From Calliphora vicina (lineage: Eukaryota > Arthropoda > Insecta > Diptera > Calliphoridae), in assembly GCF_958450345.1 (NCBI RefSeq), contig NC_088780.1:33689667-33753666 (forward strand): a stretch of 64,000 nt of DNA, given 5' to 3'. The position numbers were made by a program, and so were the translations under genes. The notes under the pieces are model-generated. The model was not told the origin of the DNA. It saw only the letters and a program-made list of their open reading frames with translations, and did no database searches. Below, piece after piece: positions 36,431 through 49,700 of this stretch (positions are counted from its first letter, which is position 1; the number at the start of each line of letters is the position of its first letter).

Positions 36431-37300
36431 ATACTGTTAGATTTTTTTTTATATATATATTTTTTAAAGATTATGCCTTATTAAGTAAAAAAATAGCAAA
36501 ATTTTAAATAAAAAATTATATAAAAAAAATTTTCACAAAAGAAAAAATTTTCATGTCCATTGAAAAAATATTTAAAACTGATGTCTTCCGATTGGGACGA
36601 AATTTCCACCAAAGTTAGTAATATTGGATAGTAATTCAGGCACAATTTTTCAACAAGATCAATCAAGAAATCTCTGAGTTAGAGGGGTTCCAAATTTGAC
36701 ACTTTGACCAAACAGGTGTTTTTTCTAATCCCGAGTTACCTCACTTTGATGCCTTAAGGCTCGGCGCGTATTAATGATTTAACACCAAATTCAAAACTTA
36801 TACTCAGCTATACCTCCTCTACAGCCATGGTTAATTTTATTAAAATCCGACAATAGGTTTAGAATTTATAGATTTATTTCTATTTTTTTTTTCATTTATT
36901 TGCATTTTTTATTTTCCCACACAGTGCAGCTCGAGTCTTTTAATAAAATCTCAATTTAAATAAAGGCGCACAAACATGCGCAACATTTTTTTTATTAAAA
37001 TAAAAGCCTAAATGTTGTACTTTTTGATTGTACAGTTTAAAAACAAACAACTACAAACATATTTAGTTATTATCCATCAAAAATTAAAAATACTCTAAAT
37101 CTGCAACATTTTGAAAAAACACAAAAATACTTTTACAAAAGAAATCCAAATAAAAGATTCTTATTCATACACTCAAATACCTGAAGTTGATGGTTCCATC
37201 ATAAAAAGTTAGCTTTTAAATGTTTTAAATAAAAAAAAAATAAATACGAAAAATGTATCCAATTTGACAGTATACTGCAGAAAAAGTAAACAACCTAGAA
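36430..37300. other. AT-rich stretch without supported gene
   Basis: Nothing recognised. It may be further decayed retroelement between the two minus-strand remnants. Confidence 0.35.
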
Positions 37301-37309
37301 TAACGATTT

Positions 37310-37900
37310 TAGCTATTGATGTAGAATTTTGTCTACTTTTACCCGGTACCAAATTTCATAAATAAATATTAATTCTAAAAAATCAATTAAGCGCCATTTT
37401 GAACATGATTCAACCCTACGTGCGACGTCGGCACCAGCATGACGCTCCTCAGAAGAAGACCAACCCAAAATTGTAGTTACAGGACCGTAAATTGTTTCAA
37501 ATTGAACGAAGATCTGACGATGCTTTTTGAGAAGATACTTGTGCTTTGAGGTAAATGAAGCCATATCTCTCTTCCCAGATTAGCTAGAGATTTCCGAGTT
37601 TCGCTCTCTTCTTTCGTACGGCTAGTATTCGAAATATCACGTAGATCCAAGGTGACCTGACGAACAAGATGGCGAAGTTCTAAAGATCGACTTTTTGGAT
37701 TCCCTTGACCACATTAGTAGAAGGTGATCCCTCTGCCTTCTGACTGTTAGTAGATATTACAGTGATATCTAGCTCCTCGTCAGAGCCTTCTTCTCGAACT
37801 TTTGAGTGGTACTAGATTCATCAAGAGAGTCTCTCAACAATCCCATAAGACCATCCACACCCTTTACCTGCCCTTCATGCTCCATTATCCTAAAATATTT
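37310..37900 (-). pseudogene. Decayed ORF1-like remnant, possibly non-LTR
   Basis: Minus-strand pieces include MEHEGQVKGVDGLMGLLRDS, EEGSDEELDITVISTNSQKA and GADVARRVESCSKWRL, in frames broken by several shifts. The acidic, Ser-rich start followed by basic helical stretches is reminiscent of ORF1 proteins of fly non-LTR elements. It lies upstream, on the same strand, of the RT tail at 35.8 kb, so both may be one dead element. The family link is weak. Confidence 0.35.
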
Positions 37901-37989
37901 TTTTATAATTTTTTTAACTGGTTTTAACAGAAATGCCACAATATTTGTGATGGAGAGTCTATCAAATAAAGCAATTTTTTTATCAAATT

Positions 37990-39125
37990 AATTAACTCGT
38001 AATTACTGGAAGTATATCAAACTTAATACAATTACTTCGCTTCTAGAAAAAACTCTTTTAAAATAAAAATTCATCATTCATTCATAGCTTTAATAATCAC
38101 CCAAACCAACTCTGTTATTATTGTCATGTGCTTTATATTCAATCTTTTGCGCTCTACTCAGCATAGTTCCTATATAATATTGTTGTTTTTTTTATATCAT
38201 AATTCAATAGATCATAAGCAGTAAATCTTTCAACAGTAGTTCCGCTTTTCATAGCTACACCAAAAGGCATTAACATTGACGAATACATGCATTTCCGGTT
38301 GAACAAAATTCTAAAAGCGTCAAACAAGTACCACGTACCATATTTAAGTTTAATAACTTGTAATATAATTTGTCATAAGCCATAAAGTTCTTTACCACCC
38401 CAAATTTTAAAGCAACAGCAAATTTTCAAATTTAAAACACCTGTGTAAATTATGATCGAATAATAAAGCAAAACAGACAATTTGATCATAACAAGGGAGA
38501 GAGCAAAAGGTGCAGATCAATTGAGAGAGATTGAAAAAAAAATTTAGTACTTAGGTGTATAATTTTATTAAAGACTGGCACAGACCATCATTATCGATGG
38601 TTTGCTAGAGATTGTTGTTTAATTTAATGCTTTTTCAGTTAGCCAGCCAAGCGATCAGTTGTGTATATAACCAAGCCAGTGTTTTCAATGGCTAAATAAC
38701 ATGTCATACTTTTATGTATACTTAACAATATATTGTTTGAAGCATCCATTTTTTTATTGGCTACAGGTCTTATTTATAATTATAATTCTAAGTTTTGGGT
38801 GGTAAATTAAGGAAATATATGTTTATTATTATTATTTTAAAGCAGTGATCGGCATTAAGAAATCATGGATTATAGTAGAATTCTAGAATTTCTCTGTTGT
38901 ATTCTGACCAGCTATTGACTGTAATTTTTTTTCAATTCTTAATTTTGGGTTTGAATTTAAGGAACATTTTTACATTGCTAATTTAGATTATAGCATCATC
39001 CTAATGATTTTGTTTCTTGTTTGATAATATTTATGAACTTCGTTAACATTCGTGTATTGTTTACAGTTAGATAAACGATCATGTTAGTCACTGGTGGCTA
39101 TGACAGCCAACTACTAGTTTAAAGT
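37990..39125. other. Stretch with no supported gene
   Basis: AT-rich, unique-looking. A slightly GC-richer patch at 38580-38700 has no exon-like boundaries. Confidence 0.35.
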
Positions 39126-39129
39126 GTCA

Positions 39130-39998
39130 CGATGAGCTCTAAAGTAAAAAATAACTGCGAATTAAATAATGAATTTAAATTTAAATACAATATTTTCTTA
39201 AACTTTTCTGGAACAAAAGTGCTGCTCTTTTTGAGACACCTTTTTATACATTCATTCCGATTGCTTACCAAAGCTTATGGTGAATGTGTTCCAACGTGCG
39301 AGAGTGGGTTTATGGGATTCAGAAGTGGTGATTTTTACACGGAAGTCATACATCGCCCAGGCCAGTCAAAAAAGTTTGAAGACCAAGAATTGGTGGCATT
39401 ACTCTAAAAAGCTTTTTGTCAAACTCAACAAGAGCTTGCAAAATTATTTGGAGCTACTCAAGCAGCCCTACATTCGTTAAAAAAGAATCTATTACGATAA
39501 CACGAAGCCTGAGAGATCGTATGAGAAGCCCGGCCAACCTGCCGAATCGACACCAAAGCCAAAGATCCATGGTGCCAAGCAAGGTAAGGGAGAAATCGGG
39601 TCCTATCTATTACAAGCTGCTGAAATCTAGCCAGTTCATCACAGAAAACCTCAACCGAAGGTAACTGATTCGTTTGAAGCTACCATTGGCCGCAAAATGC
39701 CCAGAATATGAGGTCTGACTTGAAACCTTTATATTCCATCATGACAATACTCGACCACATGTTGCAATACCTGTTAAAATCTATTTATAATGAAGTGGTT
39801 GGGAAGTTTCGCCTCATCCGCCTTATAGTCCAGACGTTTCCACGTCCGAATACTATTTGTTCTCTATTTGCTCTCTCTGGGGTCTTGATTCGTTCTTGGC
39901 CTCAAAAGATGAGCAGTTCCTTTGGCTCGGAATCCATATGTTTCAAAGTAAGAGCTGACAATTTGAAAAAATCCGGCATCTTTAAGTCATACACCCAA
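39130..39998 (+). pseudogene. Dead mariner transposase
   Basis: Fragments in order match mariner transposase. The N-terminal HTH region reads LLTKAYGE, FRSGDF and RPGQSKKFEDQELVALL, then QTQQELAKLFGATQAALHSL. Next come SYEKPGQPAESTPKPKIHGA and PIYYKLLKSSQFITENL. Finally there are HDNTRPHVAIPVK and HPPYSPDVSTSEYYLF. HDN carries the second catalytic Asp. The third, normally Asp of the DD34D triad in PSDYHLF-type motifs, reads Glu here. Several frameshifts, stops and at least one internal deletion make it inactive. The motif set resembles the mellifera/irritans side of the family. Terminal inverted repeats were not located. Confidence 0.92.
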
Positions 39999-40079
39999 TA
40001 AATTCAATTTTCTTTTAAATTGTGCAATTTTTTCGTTTATTAAGTCCAATTTTAAAGTAGTAAATCTTGAAAACGGATA

Positions 40080-41215
40080 AGAAAATTTGTGTGTAACAGT
40101 TTTTCTGTAGAAAAATTTGTGTATAACAGTTGCTCCATAGAAATGTTTGTGTATAACAGTGTCTTGTATTTATCAGTATTTCATATATAAGAATTTGTGT
40201 ATAACAGTTTTTTCTAGACAAAATTTTTTATAACAGTTTTTTTCTCTAGAAACATTTGTTTATAACAGTGACTTCTACAGAGAAAAAATTGTGTATAACA
40301 ATTTCTATATAGACAAATTTGTGTGTAACAGGTTTTTCTATAGAAAAATTTGTGTATAACAGTTTCTCCATAGAAATGTATAACAGTGTCTTCTATAGAA
40401 AAATTTGTATTTAACAGTTTTTTCTATAGAAAAATTTGTGTATAACAGTTTTATATGTAAAAAAATGTGTATTTATCAGTATTTCATATATAAGAATTAG
40501 TGTATAACAGTTTTTTCTATATAACATTTTTTTCTTAGAAACATTTGTTTATAACAGTGACTTCTACAGAGAAAAAATTGTGTATAACAGTTTTTATATA
40601 GACAAATTTGTGTGCAACAAGTTTTTCTATAGAAAAATTTGTGTATAACAGATTTTTCCATAGAAAGATTTTTTAATGTAGTAAATCTTTAAAAGGTATA
40701 AGAAAATTTATGCATAACTGTTCTTCTATAGAAAAATGTGTGTATAACAGTTCTTCTATAGATAAATTTGTGTATAACAGTTTGTCTATGGACAAATTTG
40801 GGTATAATAGTATCTTCTATAGAAAATGTTGTGTATAACAGTTTCTTCTAAAGAAAAAAATATGTATAACAGTTTTTTTCCATAAACAAATTTGTGTGTA
40901 ACAGTTTTTTTCTATAGAAAAAATTGAGTATAACAGTTTTTGCTATAGAAACATTTGTGTATAACAGTATGTCTATGAAAAAATTGTGAATAAAGGTGTT
41001 TTCTATAGAAAATGCGGTGTGTAACTATTTCTTCTAGAGAAAAAATTTAATATAACAGTTTTTGATATAGAAACATTTGTGTATAACAGTTTGTCTATGG
41101 AAAAATTTGTATATAAATATTTTTTCTATAGAATATGCGGTGTGTAACTGTTTCTTCTAGAGAAAAAAAATGAGTATAACAGTTTTAGCTATAGAAACAT
41201 TTGTGTGTAACAGTT
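40080..41215 (+). repeat. Palindromic 29-30-bp minisatellite, about 38 diverged units
   Basis: The consensus unit is about TTTTCTATAGAAAAATTTG+TGTATAACAG. Each unit contains the near-perfect palindrome TTTCTATAGAAA, so every monomer can fold. Units vary in length and sequence. Larger repeats are visible: GTATTTATCAGTATTTCATA at 40166 recurs at 40469 (303 bp), and ATGCGGTGTGTAACT at 41012 recurs at 41135 (123 bp). It starts within about 85 bp of the dead mariner's end. Confidence 0.93.
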
Positions 41216-41219
41216 CAAG

Positions 41220-42870
41220 GAAATGGCATTCGTTTGTCCCACTCTCACTTAAATATCACAAATTAAATAACCTGTTTGCTTAATACCTTTAAGACATGAA
41301 ACTGTAAACTTCCCACCAGAACTTGACACGACAGGAAACGAAAACTTACACAGTTTAAGTTATAACAAAATAATAAAGTCTTACCCAACTTATACTTAAT
41401 TTTCCATAAAAATGCAACTTTTAAGAAATAGGCATAAACAACATAATAATACAAATACTAATATTCCCTTTATTCAAAAACAGGATATAGCGGGAGGAAA
41501 TATTTAACTAATGCAGCAACAAATATTCACAGGAAATTCAAATGACAATTAACGGAAACAAGAGGAGTTTAGGGTGTTTTTAGCTTTAGTCACAAACAAT
41601 ATGTTTAATATTAAAATAATCAAAAACAGAAAAAAGGGAAAACACACAAGGGGACAAAGCCACCATAAAATCACTTAAATAAGGTGGAGAGTTTATGGGA
41701 AAAATTATTTTAGATTTTTTTATTTTTTTGCTTTTTAAGCAAAAGGGGGAAGTTAAATTCACTTATCACTTGGTAGTAAAACAACAGGTATAGTAGTGCA
41801 CTTCAATACAAAGGCAAATTATAGGTTTATTTTATTTATAATCAATATAATTTAGAAATATTATGATTTGAGGTTATCGTTATCAATTGTACGTATTAGA
41901 GATAATTTAATAAATCCTTTTTTGTAAATGATAAGTTATCATTAAAATAAAACCCTTTACTGTTTAAACGAGGCACACTTTTGTATTTGTTTCTAAAGGG
42001 GGGAATGTACAGAATTTACTGGTTTGTTATCAAAAACGCAACATGTTGGTTTTTTATTGAATCAATAAATAAGAACGTATGCCATTATTTGCTTAAGGAT
42101 TTTATTAGAGTTGGGGTTTAAATTTAACGTAAGGCAGGCTTATTTCTAATAAAATATAAGTGGGAATCTTATTTTGAAAAAACTAATTAAATAACTTTTA
42201 AGTAGGAATATGGAAAATTAAATTCACCTTAAAATCTCTATAAATTTAAGGCCCTCCTTTGCAAAACATTTTCGCCTACCCAGCACTAATCGATAAATCA
42301 CTTGAAGGTTTTCTTAATTAAAACTTTTTCTTATACTAGACTCATGTTAGAAAAAAAAAGTATGAGAAAAATTCAAAAAAAAAAAAACTGAAAAACTATA
42401 CATTTATAAAAAACTTTTTGATTAACACAATAAACCTTTCTACGTTTACCAGATAGAGAGAGAGAGAGGGGGCTAAAAAACAGGCTGCATGCAAAACTAA
42501 GAACTAAAAAACGTACACAGAAAAACAATAGATTGGAAATATAAGAACATGGACAAGAAAAGCTAAAGAAGCAAGAAAAAATCCCCTTAAAAACTAAACG
42601 TAACTGATACAAGGATAAAGATAAAAAATAATTTTAAGTAAAAAACACAAAACAGCAGAAACGAGCAAAAACAAACTATTAAAACATTAAATCAAGCATA
42701 AAATTAGATAAAATAGTTTACAAAACTATTAAACGAAAAAAAATAGAAGAAAAAAAAACATGGAGCTAAAGGAAAAGGAAGTAGAACTAATACAATGATT
42801 TTCCAGTGAATTATTTAGAAGAAATTAAAATTTTAAGATTATTTAAATAAACTATTTAATGATATAAATA
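41220..42870. other. Host-like stretch, no supported gene
   Basis: AT-rich with purine-rich runs near 42450 (GA)n and 42540-42780. A minus-strand frame at 41263-41454 has a plausible donor-like GGGTAAGAC inside, but there is no matching acceptor or convincing composition. Confidence 0.4.
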
Positions 42871-42880
42871 ACAAAACCTA

Positions 42881-43471
42881 CACAGAAAAAAGTTTCAACA
42901 TAAATATTATGATTCGAATTCATTGATTTCAATTCATAACATTTATAAATAATTTCTTAAATAGTATGATTTTTTTAATATTTTATGTTTTGAAATAAAA
43001 TCTAGAAGGCTTGAAAAATATAATTTCAATTTCATTTTTATTTTTATGTTGTTCAAAAATGTTTGAAATTTTTCATGGAAAATTTTATGATTTTCAGCTA
43101 CAAAATGATATAAAAAGCGCGAAAATGATTAAATTGATTTAAGAGGATGAAATGCTTTTATATTTATGAATGTTTTATTATGTTTAATGGTAATTTTTAA
43201 GTTTCAGATATTCTCCTTTTTATCTTAAAATATTGGCCAATATATGGCTATTATGTAAATATTCTTGCACTAATTCATTATATAATACAATTATAATGCA
43301 ATTTATTAAAAAAATTAAGTAAAAAAAGCAAAAATTTCCGTCATGTAAAATTTTATAATATTTATGAACATGTTCTTACTTTGAATGAAATAAGTTTGGG
43401 AAAAAAAGTCAAGTTCGATTAATAATATTTATTACAAAATTCATTCCAATTATGAATTTCTTTTTTCTGTG
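42881..43471. mobile_element. 591-bp TA-flanked MITE, CACAGAAAAAAG ends
   Basis: CACAGAAAAAAG (42881-42892) has its exact inverse at 43460-43471. TA flanks both sides (42879-42880 and 43472-43473). The interior is very AT-rich without ORF. TA targets point to Tc1/mariner-type mobilisation. It abuts the start of satellite D. Confidence 0.8.
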
Positions 43472-43574
43472 TAGTGAACACTTATTTTTGGAATGAATTT
43501 TTAGATGACAGAGCTTTTTGTTTAAAGTAAAACTAAAAATCTTATTAGAAACCAATAAATGAAAGAAAGTACTT

Positions 43575-45300
43575 CAAAGTTAAAGTCGAAGTCACACACA
43601 TAGACAAAGCCAAAGTCATAGTCAAACTCAGATTCATAATCTTAGTCATAGCATGTCTTAGTCATAGTCAAAATCATAGTCAAATTCAAAGTCGTCATAG
43701 TGAAAGCGATAATCATAGACAAAGTCATAGTTTTAGTTGAGGTCATTGTAAAATTCAAAGTCATGGTCAAAATTTCCATCACAGGCATAGCCAAAGTCAT
43801 AGTTAAATACAAATTCATAGTCAAATTCAAAGTCATATTCATGACTAAGACTAAGTCATAGTCAAATTCAATCTCATGGTCAAAGGCATAGCTAAAGTCA
43901 TAATCAAAGCCATAGTCAAAGTCAAGGTCGAAGTCATTGTAAAAATCATAGTCAAAGTCATAGTCAAAGTCATAGTCAACGTCATAGTCAAAGTTGTAGT
44001 CAAAGACATAGTCAAAGTCATATACATAATCAAAGTCATAGTCAAAATTAAAGTCATAGTCAAAGTCATAGCCAAAGTCATAGTCGTAGTCAAAGTTTGA
44101 CAATGACTATTTCATATTAAAAAACATGGTCAAAGTTATATTCGAAGCCATCGTCAAAGTCAACGACAAAGTTCTATTCAAATCAGCGTCAAAGTCACAG
44201 ACAAAGTCATATTCTATGTCGTCGTCAAAGTCACAGACAAAGTCCTATTCGAAATCATAGTCGAAGGAGTATATCATAGTCAAACACATAGTTATAGTCA
44301 AAATCGTTGTCATCATCAAGGTCACAGTCACAGACATAGTCAGATATATAACTATATTCGAAGTCATAGTCAAATTCAAAATCATGGTTAAAGTCATAGC
44401 TACAGTCATAATCAATGCCATAGTCCAGCCATAGTCAAAGTCAAAGGTATAGTCAAAGTCATAGTAAAAGTCATAGTCATAGCCAAAGTCATAGTCGTAG
44501 CCAAAGTCATAGCCAAAGTCATAGTCAAAGTCATATTCATATTCAAAGTCATAGTCAAGTTCATAGTCTTAGTCATTGTCTAAGTCATAGTCAAAGTCAT
44601 AGTCAAACGTATAGTAAAAGTCATAGTCATATGTATAGTCATAGTCAAAGTCATATTCAAAGTCATAGTCAAAGTCATAGTCAAAGTCATAGTCAAGTTC
44701 ATAGTCTTAGTCATAGTCAAAGTAATAGTCAAAGTAATAGTCAAAGCCATAGTCAAAGTCACAGTCGCAGTCATAGTCAAAATTATAATAAAAAACAGTC
44801 ACAGTCATAATCAAAAACATAGTCAAAGTCATAGTCTTAGTCAAAGTCATAGCCAAAGTCATAGTCGTAGCCAAAGTCATAGTCGTAGTCAAGGTTTGAC
44901 CATGACTATGTCATATTCAAAAACACAGTTAAATACATAGTTAAAGGTGTAGCCAGAGTCATACTCACAGTCATTGTGAAAGTCATAGTCAAAGTTAAAT
45001 AAATTCATCTCATAGTCAAACTCACAGTCTAACTCATGGTCACAGACAAAGTCATATTCAAACCCATGGTCAAACTCTAATTCATGGCAAAGTTATACCT
45101 TAGTCGTAAAAGTCATAAACATAGCCAAAGTCATAATCAAGGTCATAGTAAAATTCATGGTTACAGTCAGATTCATAGTCATAGTCAAAGTCATATTCAT
45201 AGTCAAAGTCAAAGTCATATTCAAACACATAGTCAAACTCATGGTCAAATTCATACTTATAATTGTATACATAGTTTAAGTCATATTCACAACATTTTAC
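43575..45300 (+). repeat. Satellite D: diverged 12-bp CAAAGTCATAGT array
   Basis: The complement unit is GACTTTGACTAT, one base from satellite C (GACTTAGACTAT), so C and D are one family in opposite orientation. Units are diverged: AATTC, GTCGTAG, GCCAAAG and others. A junction block GTTTGA[C/A]... followed by ATGACTAT.TCATATT is at 44095 and 44894 (about 800 bp), and a CAAGTTCATAGTCTTAGTC block recurs about 144 bp apart near 44555 and 44697. Long open frames arise from the 12-bp period, e.g. FDYDFDY on the minus strand over 153 codons. They are not evidence of a gene. Confidence 0.95.
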
Positions 45301-45309
45301 ACAGTTATA

Positions 45310-46750
45310 TTTGATTGGATATAAAACTTGCTTTTAACATCCCTCTTACCACAAACAGCAAACGAATTTCTTTTGCAATGCTCTTCTTTCTTTAAAACTA
45401 ATTTAATTAGCTTTTTCCAAAAACAAAATTGCCCTTTGGCTGTTAATTAACGCCTTAAAGTATCATCAAGATGTTCAACTTACAATCATGTTAATTTTCG
45501 ACCCTTCAATCAAAGCCCTTAGTTAAAAGTATACATTTTACTCTTGCCCTTTGAATGAAAACAAAATTGTAGATTTCTTTTAGACAAAGGTTTTGTAAAT
45601 TAACAAAAAAAAAAATACTACCAAAGACTAAAAACTTTTTGATTTCTTACTCATTGAAAAGAAATATGGTTCTCATTACCTTGAGTACTTATTACACAAA
45701 CAAAAAAAGCAACAACACAAATAACTGTAAGAATTAACCGAAAAATAAAATAAAGGTTTGTTAGCAGGCTAAATACCTACATAAATGTCCTTAAAATCTA
45801 CAATAAAAAATGTGTTTTCTTATTTTTGACCATTATTGGCAAAGTTTGGCGACATTATTTCTCTTCACTGGCCACTAGTGAAAGAAATAATAAAAAATCT
45901 ATTGGTTTTATTTCTTAATAAAAATTACATGCCGCAAGAAATCAGCTTTATTTTCTTTTCTATGCAAACAATAATAAATATCACAGTTCTTACAACCTTA
46001 ATGGAGAAAGAAGTTTTTGTGTTTTTTGCTGCTTTTGTTTCTTGTCTGCTGGTTGTGGCATTTTTGTCATAATTGTGGGTGGCCTCAAGCATTTGCCTGG
46101 CCACACTTAAGGCGTTGCAAAAAGACACTTGTCTTAAAACATTTTTATACCTCTCATCCTTATTCACACCCGCTCACTACACCATCACTTATTTTGTTTC
46201 AAAGTTGTTGAAATTTTCTGGCTGTAAAATCTTGACTCTTTCTTGTTATTTCGTTTCGTCTTTGCTTTCTTTCCTGTTGACTTTTTTGTTTTCTTGGCCA
46301 AAAGTTTATGGAATCATTATTGTTGCAAATAATCTTGATTATGGCCATCATCCTCAGAGCTTGTTCACTAACTTGTTTATTTGTTTATTTATGGCTAGCA
46401 AAAGGTTACAATATGGTCATAAATAAGAAATAAATTTTATGGTTTTTAATAAGAACAGGAAGTTAAACAAGAAGTTGTTCGTTTCGTTTCTTTTTCTTTT
46501 CAACTAGTACTTTGTTTGAACATCTTTTATTAGGAAAGTTGTGTAAACTTCAGTTCTTTGTTTTATTGGATAAATAGGAAAAAGCTAAAAGTAGATTTAT
46601 TTTAAACTACAAAATTTTCAATAGTGATTTTAAAGTATTTATTACTTAAGATTATAAATTTAAAAACATTAAAAGTAATGTGATAATGATCTATGATCTA
46701 GAGTTTATACTAAGACTATGGCTTAGACCAACACCTAAATTATGAACGTG
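45310..46750. other. Unique spacer between inverted satellites D and C
   Basis: About 1.4 kb of host-like DNA with TTG/CTG triplets and a GC-richer patch at 46030-46120. No start, splice pair or domain supports a gene. It forms the loop of a potential giant inverted structure. Confidence 0.45.
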
Positions 46751-46754
46751 AATT

Positions 46755-49700
46755 TGAACAATACTTTGTCCATGACTTTGACCATGACTTTGACCATACT
46801 ATGACTTAGACTATGACTTAGACTATGACATAGACTATGACTTAGTCTATGACTTAGACTATGACTTAAACTATGACTTCCTCTATGACTTTGACCTAGA
46901 CTATGACTTAGACTATGACTTAGACTATGACTTAGACTATGACTTAGACTATGACTTAGACTATGACTTAGACTATGACTTAGACTATGACTTAGACTAT
47001 GACTTAGACTATGACTTAGACTATGACTTAGACTATGACTTAGACTATGACTTAGACTATGACTTAGACTATGACTTAGACTATGACTTAGACTATGACT
47101 TAGACTATGACTTAGACTATGACTTAGACTATGACTTAGACTATGACTTAGACTATGACTTAGACTATGACTTAGACTATGACTTAGACTATGACTTAGA
47201 CTATGACTTAGACTATGACTTAGACTATGACTTAGACTATGACTTAGACTATGACTTAGACTATGACTTAGACTATGACTTAGACTATGACTTAGACTAT
47301 GACTTAGACTATGACTTAGACTATGACTTAGACTATGACTTAGACTATGACTTAGACTATGACTTAGACTATGACTTAGACTATGACTTAGACTATGACT
47401 TAGACTATGACTTAGACTATGACTTAGACTATGACTTAGACTATGACTTAGACTATGACTTAGACTATGACTTAGACTATGACTTAGACTATGACTTAGA
47501 CTATGACTTAGACTATGACTTAGACTATGACTTAGACTATGACTTAGACTATGACTTAGACTATGACTTAGACTATGACTTAGACTATGACTTAGACTAT
47601 GACTTAGACTATGACTTAGACTATGACTTAGACTATGACTTAGACTATGACTTAGACTATGACTTAGACTATGACTTAGACTATGACTTAGACTATGACT
47701 TAGACTATGACTTAGACTATGACTTAGACTATGACTTAGACTATGACTTAGACTATGACTTAGACTATGACTTAGACTATGACTTAGACTATGACTTAGA
47801 CTATGACTTAGACTATGACTTAGACTATGACTTAGACTATGACTTAGACTATGACTTAGACTATGACTTAGACTATGACTTAGACTATGACTTAGACTAT
47901 GACTTAGACTATGACTTAGACTATGACTTAGACTATGACTTAGACTATGACTTAGACTATGACTTAGACTATGACTTAGACTATGACTTAGACTATGACT
48001 TAGACTATGACTTAGACTATGACTTAGACTATGACTTAGACTATGACTTAGACTATGACTTAGACTATGACTTAGACTATGACTTAGACTATCACTTTGA
48101 CCTAGACTATGACTTAGACTATGACTATGACTTAGACTATGACTTAGACTATGACTTAGACTATGACTTAGACTATGACTTAGACTATGACTTAGACTAT
48201 GACTTAGACTATGACTTAGACTATGACTTAGACTATGACTTAGACTATGACTTAGACTATGACTTAGACTATGAATTAGACTATGACTTAGACTATGACT
48301 TAGACTATGACTTAGACTATGAATTAGACTATGACTTAGACTATGACTTATACTATGATTTAGACTATGGGCCTAGAATATGAAATAGACTATGACTTAC
48401 ACTATGACTTAGACTATGACTTAGACTATGACTTCCACTATGACTTTGACCTAGACTATGACTTAGACTATGACTTAGACTATGACTTAGACTATGACTT
48501 AGACTATGACTTAGACTATGACTTAGACTATGACTTAGACTATGACTTAGACTATGACTTAGACTACGACTTAGACTATGACTTAGACTATGACTTAGAC
48601 TATGACTTAGACTATGACTTAGACTATGACTTAGACTATGACTTAGACTATGACTTAGACTATGACTTAGACTATGACTTAGACTATGACTTAGACTATG
48701 ACTTAGACTATGACTTAGACTATGACTTAAACTATGACTTAGACTATGACTTAGACTATGACTTAGACTATGACTTAGACTATGACTTAGACTATGAAAT
48801 AGACTATGACTTACACTATGACTACCACTATCACTTTGACCTAGACTATGACTTAGACTATGACTTAGACTATGACTTAGACTATGACTTAGACTATGAA
48901 TTAGACTATGACTTAGACTATGACTTATACTATGATTTAGACTATGGGCCTAGAATATGAAATAGACTATGACTTACACTATGACTTAGACTATGACTTA
49001 GACTATGACTTCCACTATGACTTTGACCTAGACTATGACTTAGACTATGACTTAGACTATGACTTAGACTATGACTTAGACTATGACTTAGACTATGACT
49101 TAGACTATGACTTAGACTACGACTTAGACTATGACTTAGACTATGACTTAGACTATGACTTAGACTATGACTTAGACTATGACTTAGACTATGACTTAGA
49201 CTATGACTTAGACTATGACTTAGACTATGACTTAGACTATGACTTAGACTATGACTTAGACTATGACTTAGACTATGACTTAGACTATGACTTAGACTAT
49301 GACTTAGACTATGACTTAAACTATGACTTAGACTATGACTTAGACTATGACTTAGACTATGACTTAGACTATGACTTAGACTATGACTTAGACTATGAAA
49401 TAGACTATGACTTACACTATGACTACCACTATCACTTTGACCTAGACTATGACTTAGACTATGACTTAGACTATGACTTAGATTATGACTTAGACTATGA
49501 CTGAGACTATGACTTGCACTATGACTTACACTATGAACTAAAAAATGACTTAGAATATGACTTGCACTATGACTTACACTATGACTTAGACTATGACTTA
49601 GACTATGACTTAGACTATGACTTAGACTATGACTATGACTTAGACTATGACTTAGACTATGATTTAGACTATGACTTAGACTATGGGCCTAGAATATGAA

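Noticed and set aside
41263..41454. Minus-strand frame with internal GGGTAAGAC donor
   Set aside because: No acceptor partner, unremarkable AT-rich composition, and the frame continues through the supposed donor.
43642..44892. Minus-strand FDYDFDY and MTLTMT frames in satellite D
   Set aside because: Same reason: several frames on both strands are open at once because of the 12-bp repeat.
45836..46426. Plus-strand frames in the spacer between satellites D and C
   Set aside because: They start at non-ATG codons and change frame repeatedly. Composition is T-rich, host-like intron sequence.
48367..49699. Open frames of 186-197 codons encoding DLDY repeats
   Set aside because: They are the automatic result of a 12-bp satellite period. 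Starts occur only at a higher-order junction, there is no promoter, and the upstream pure block is equally open without any ATG in frame.
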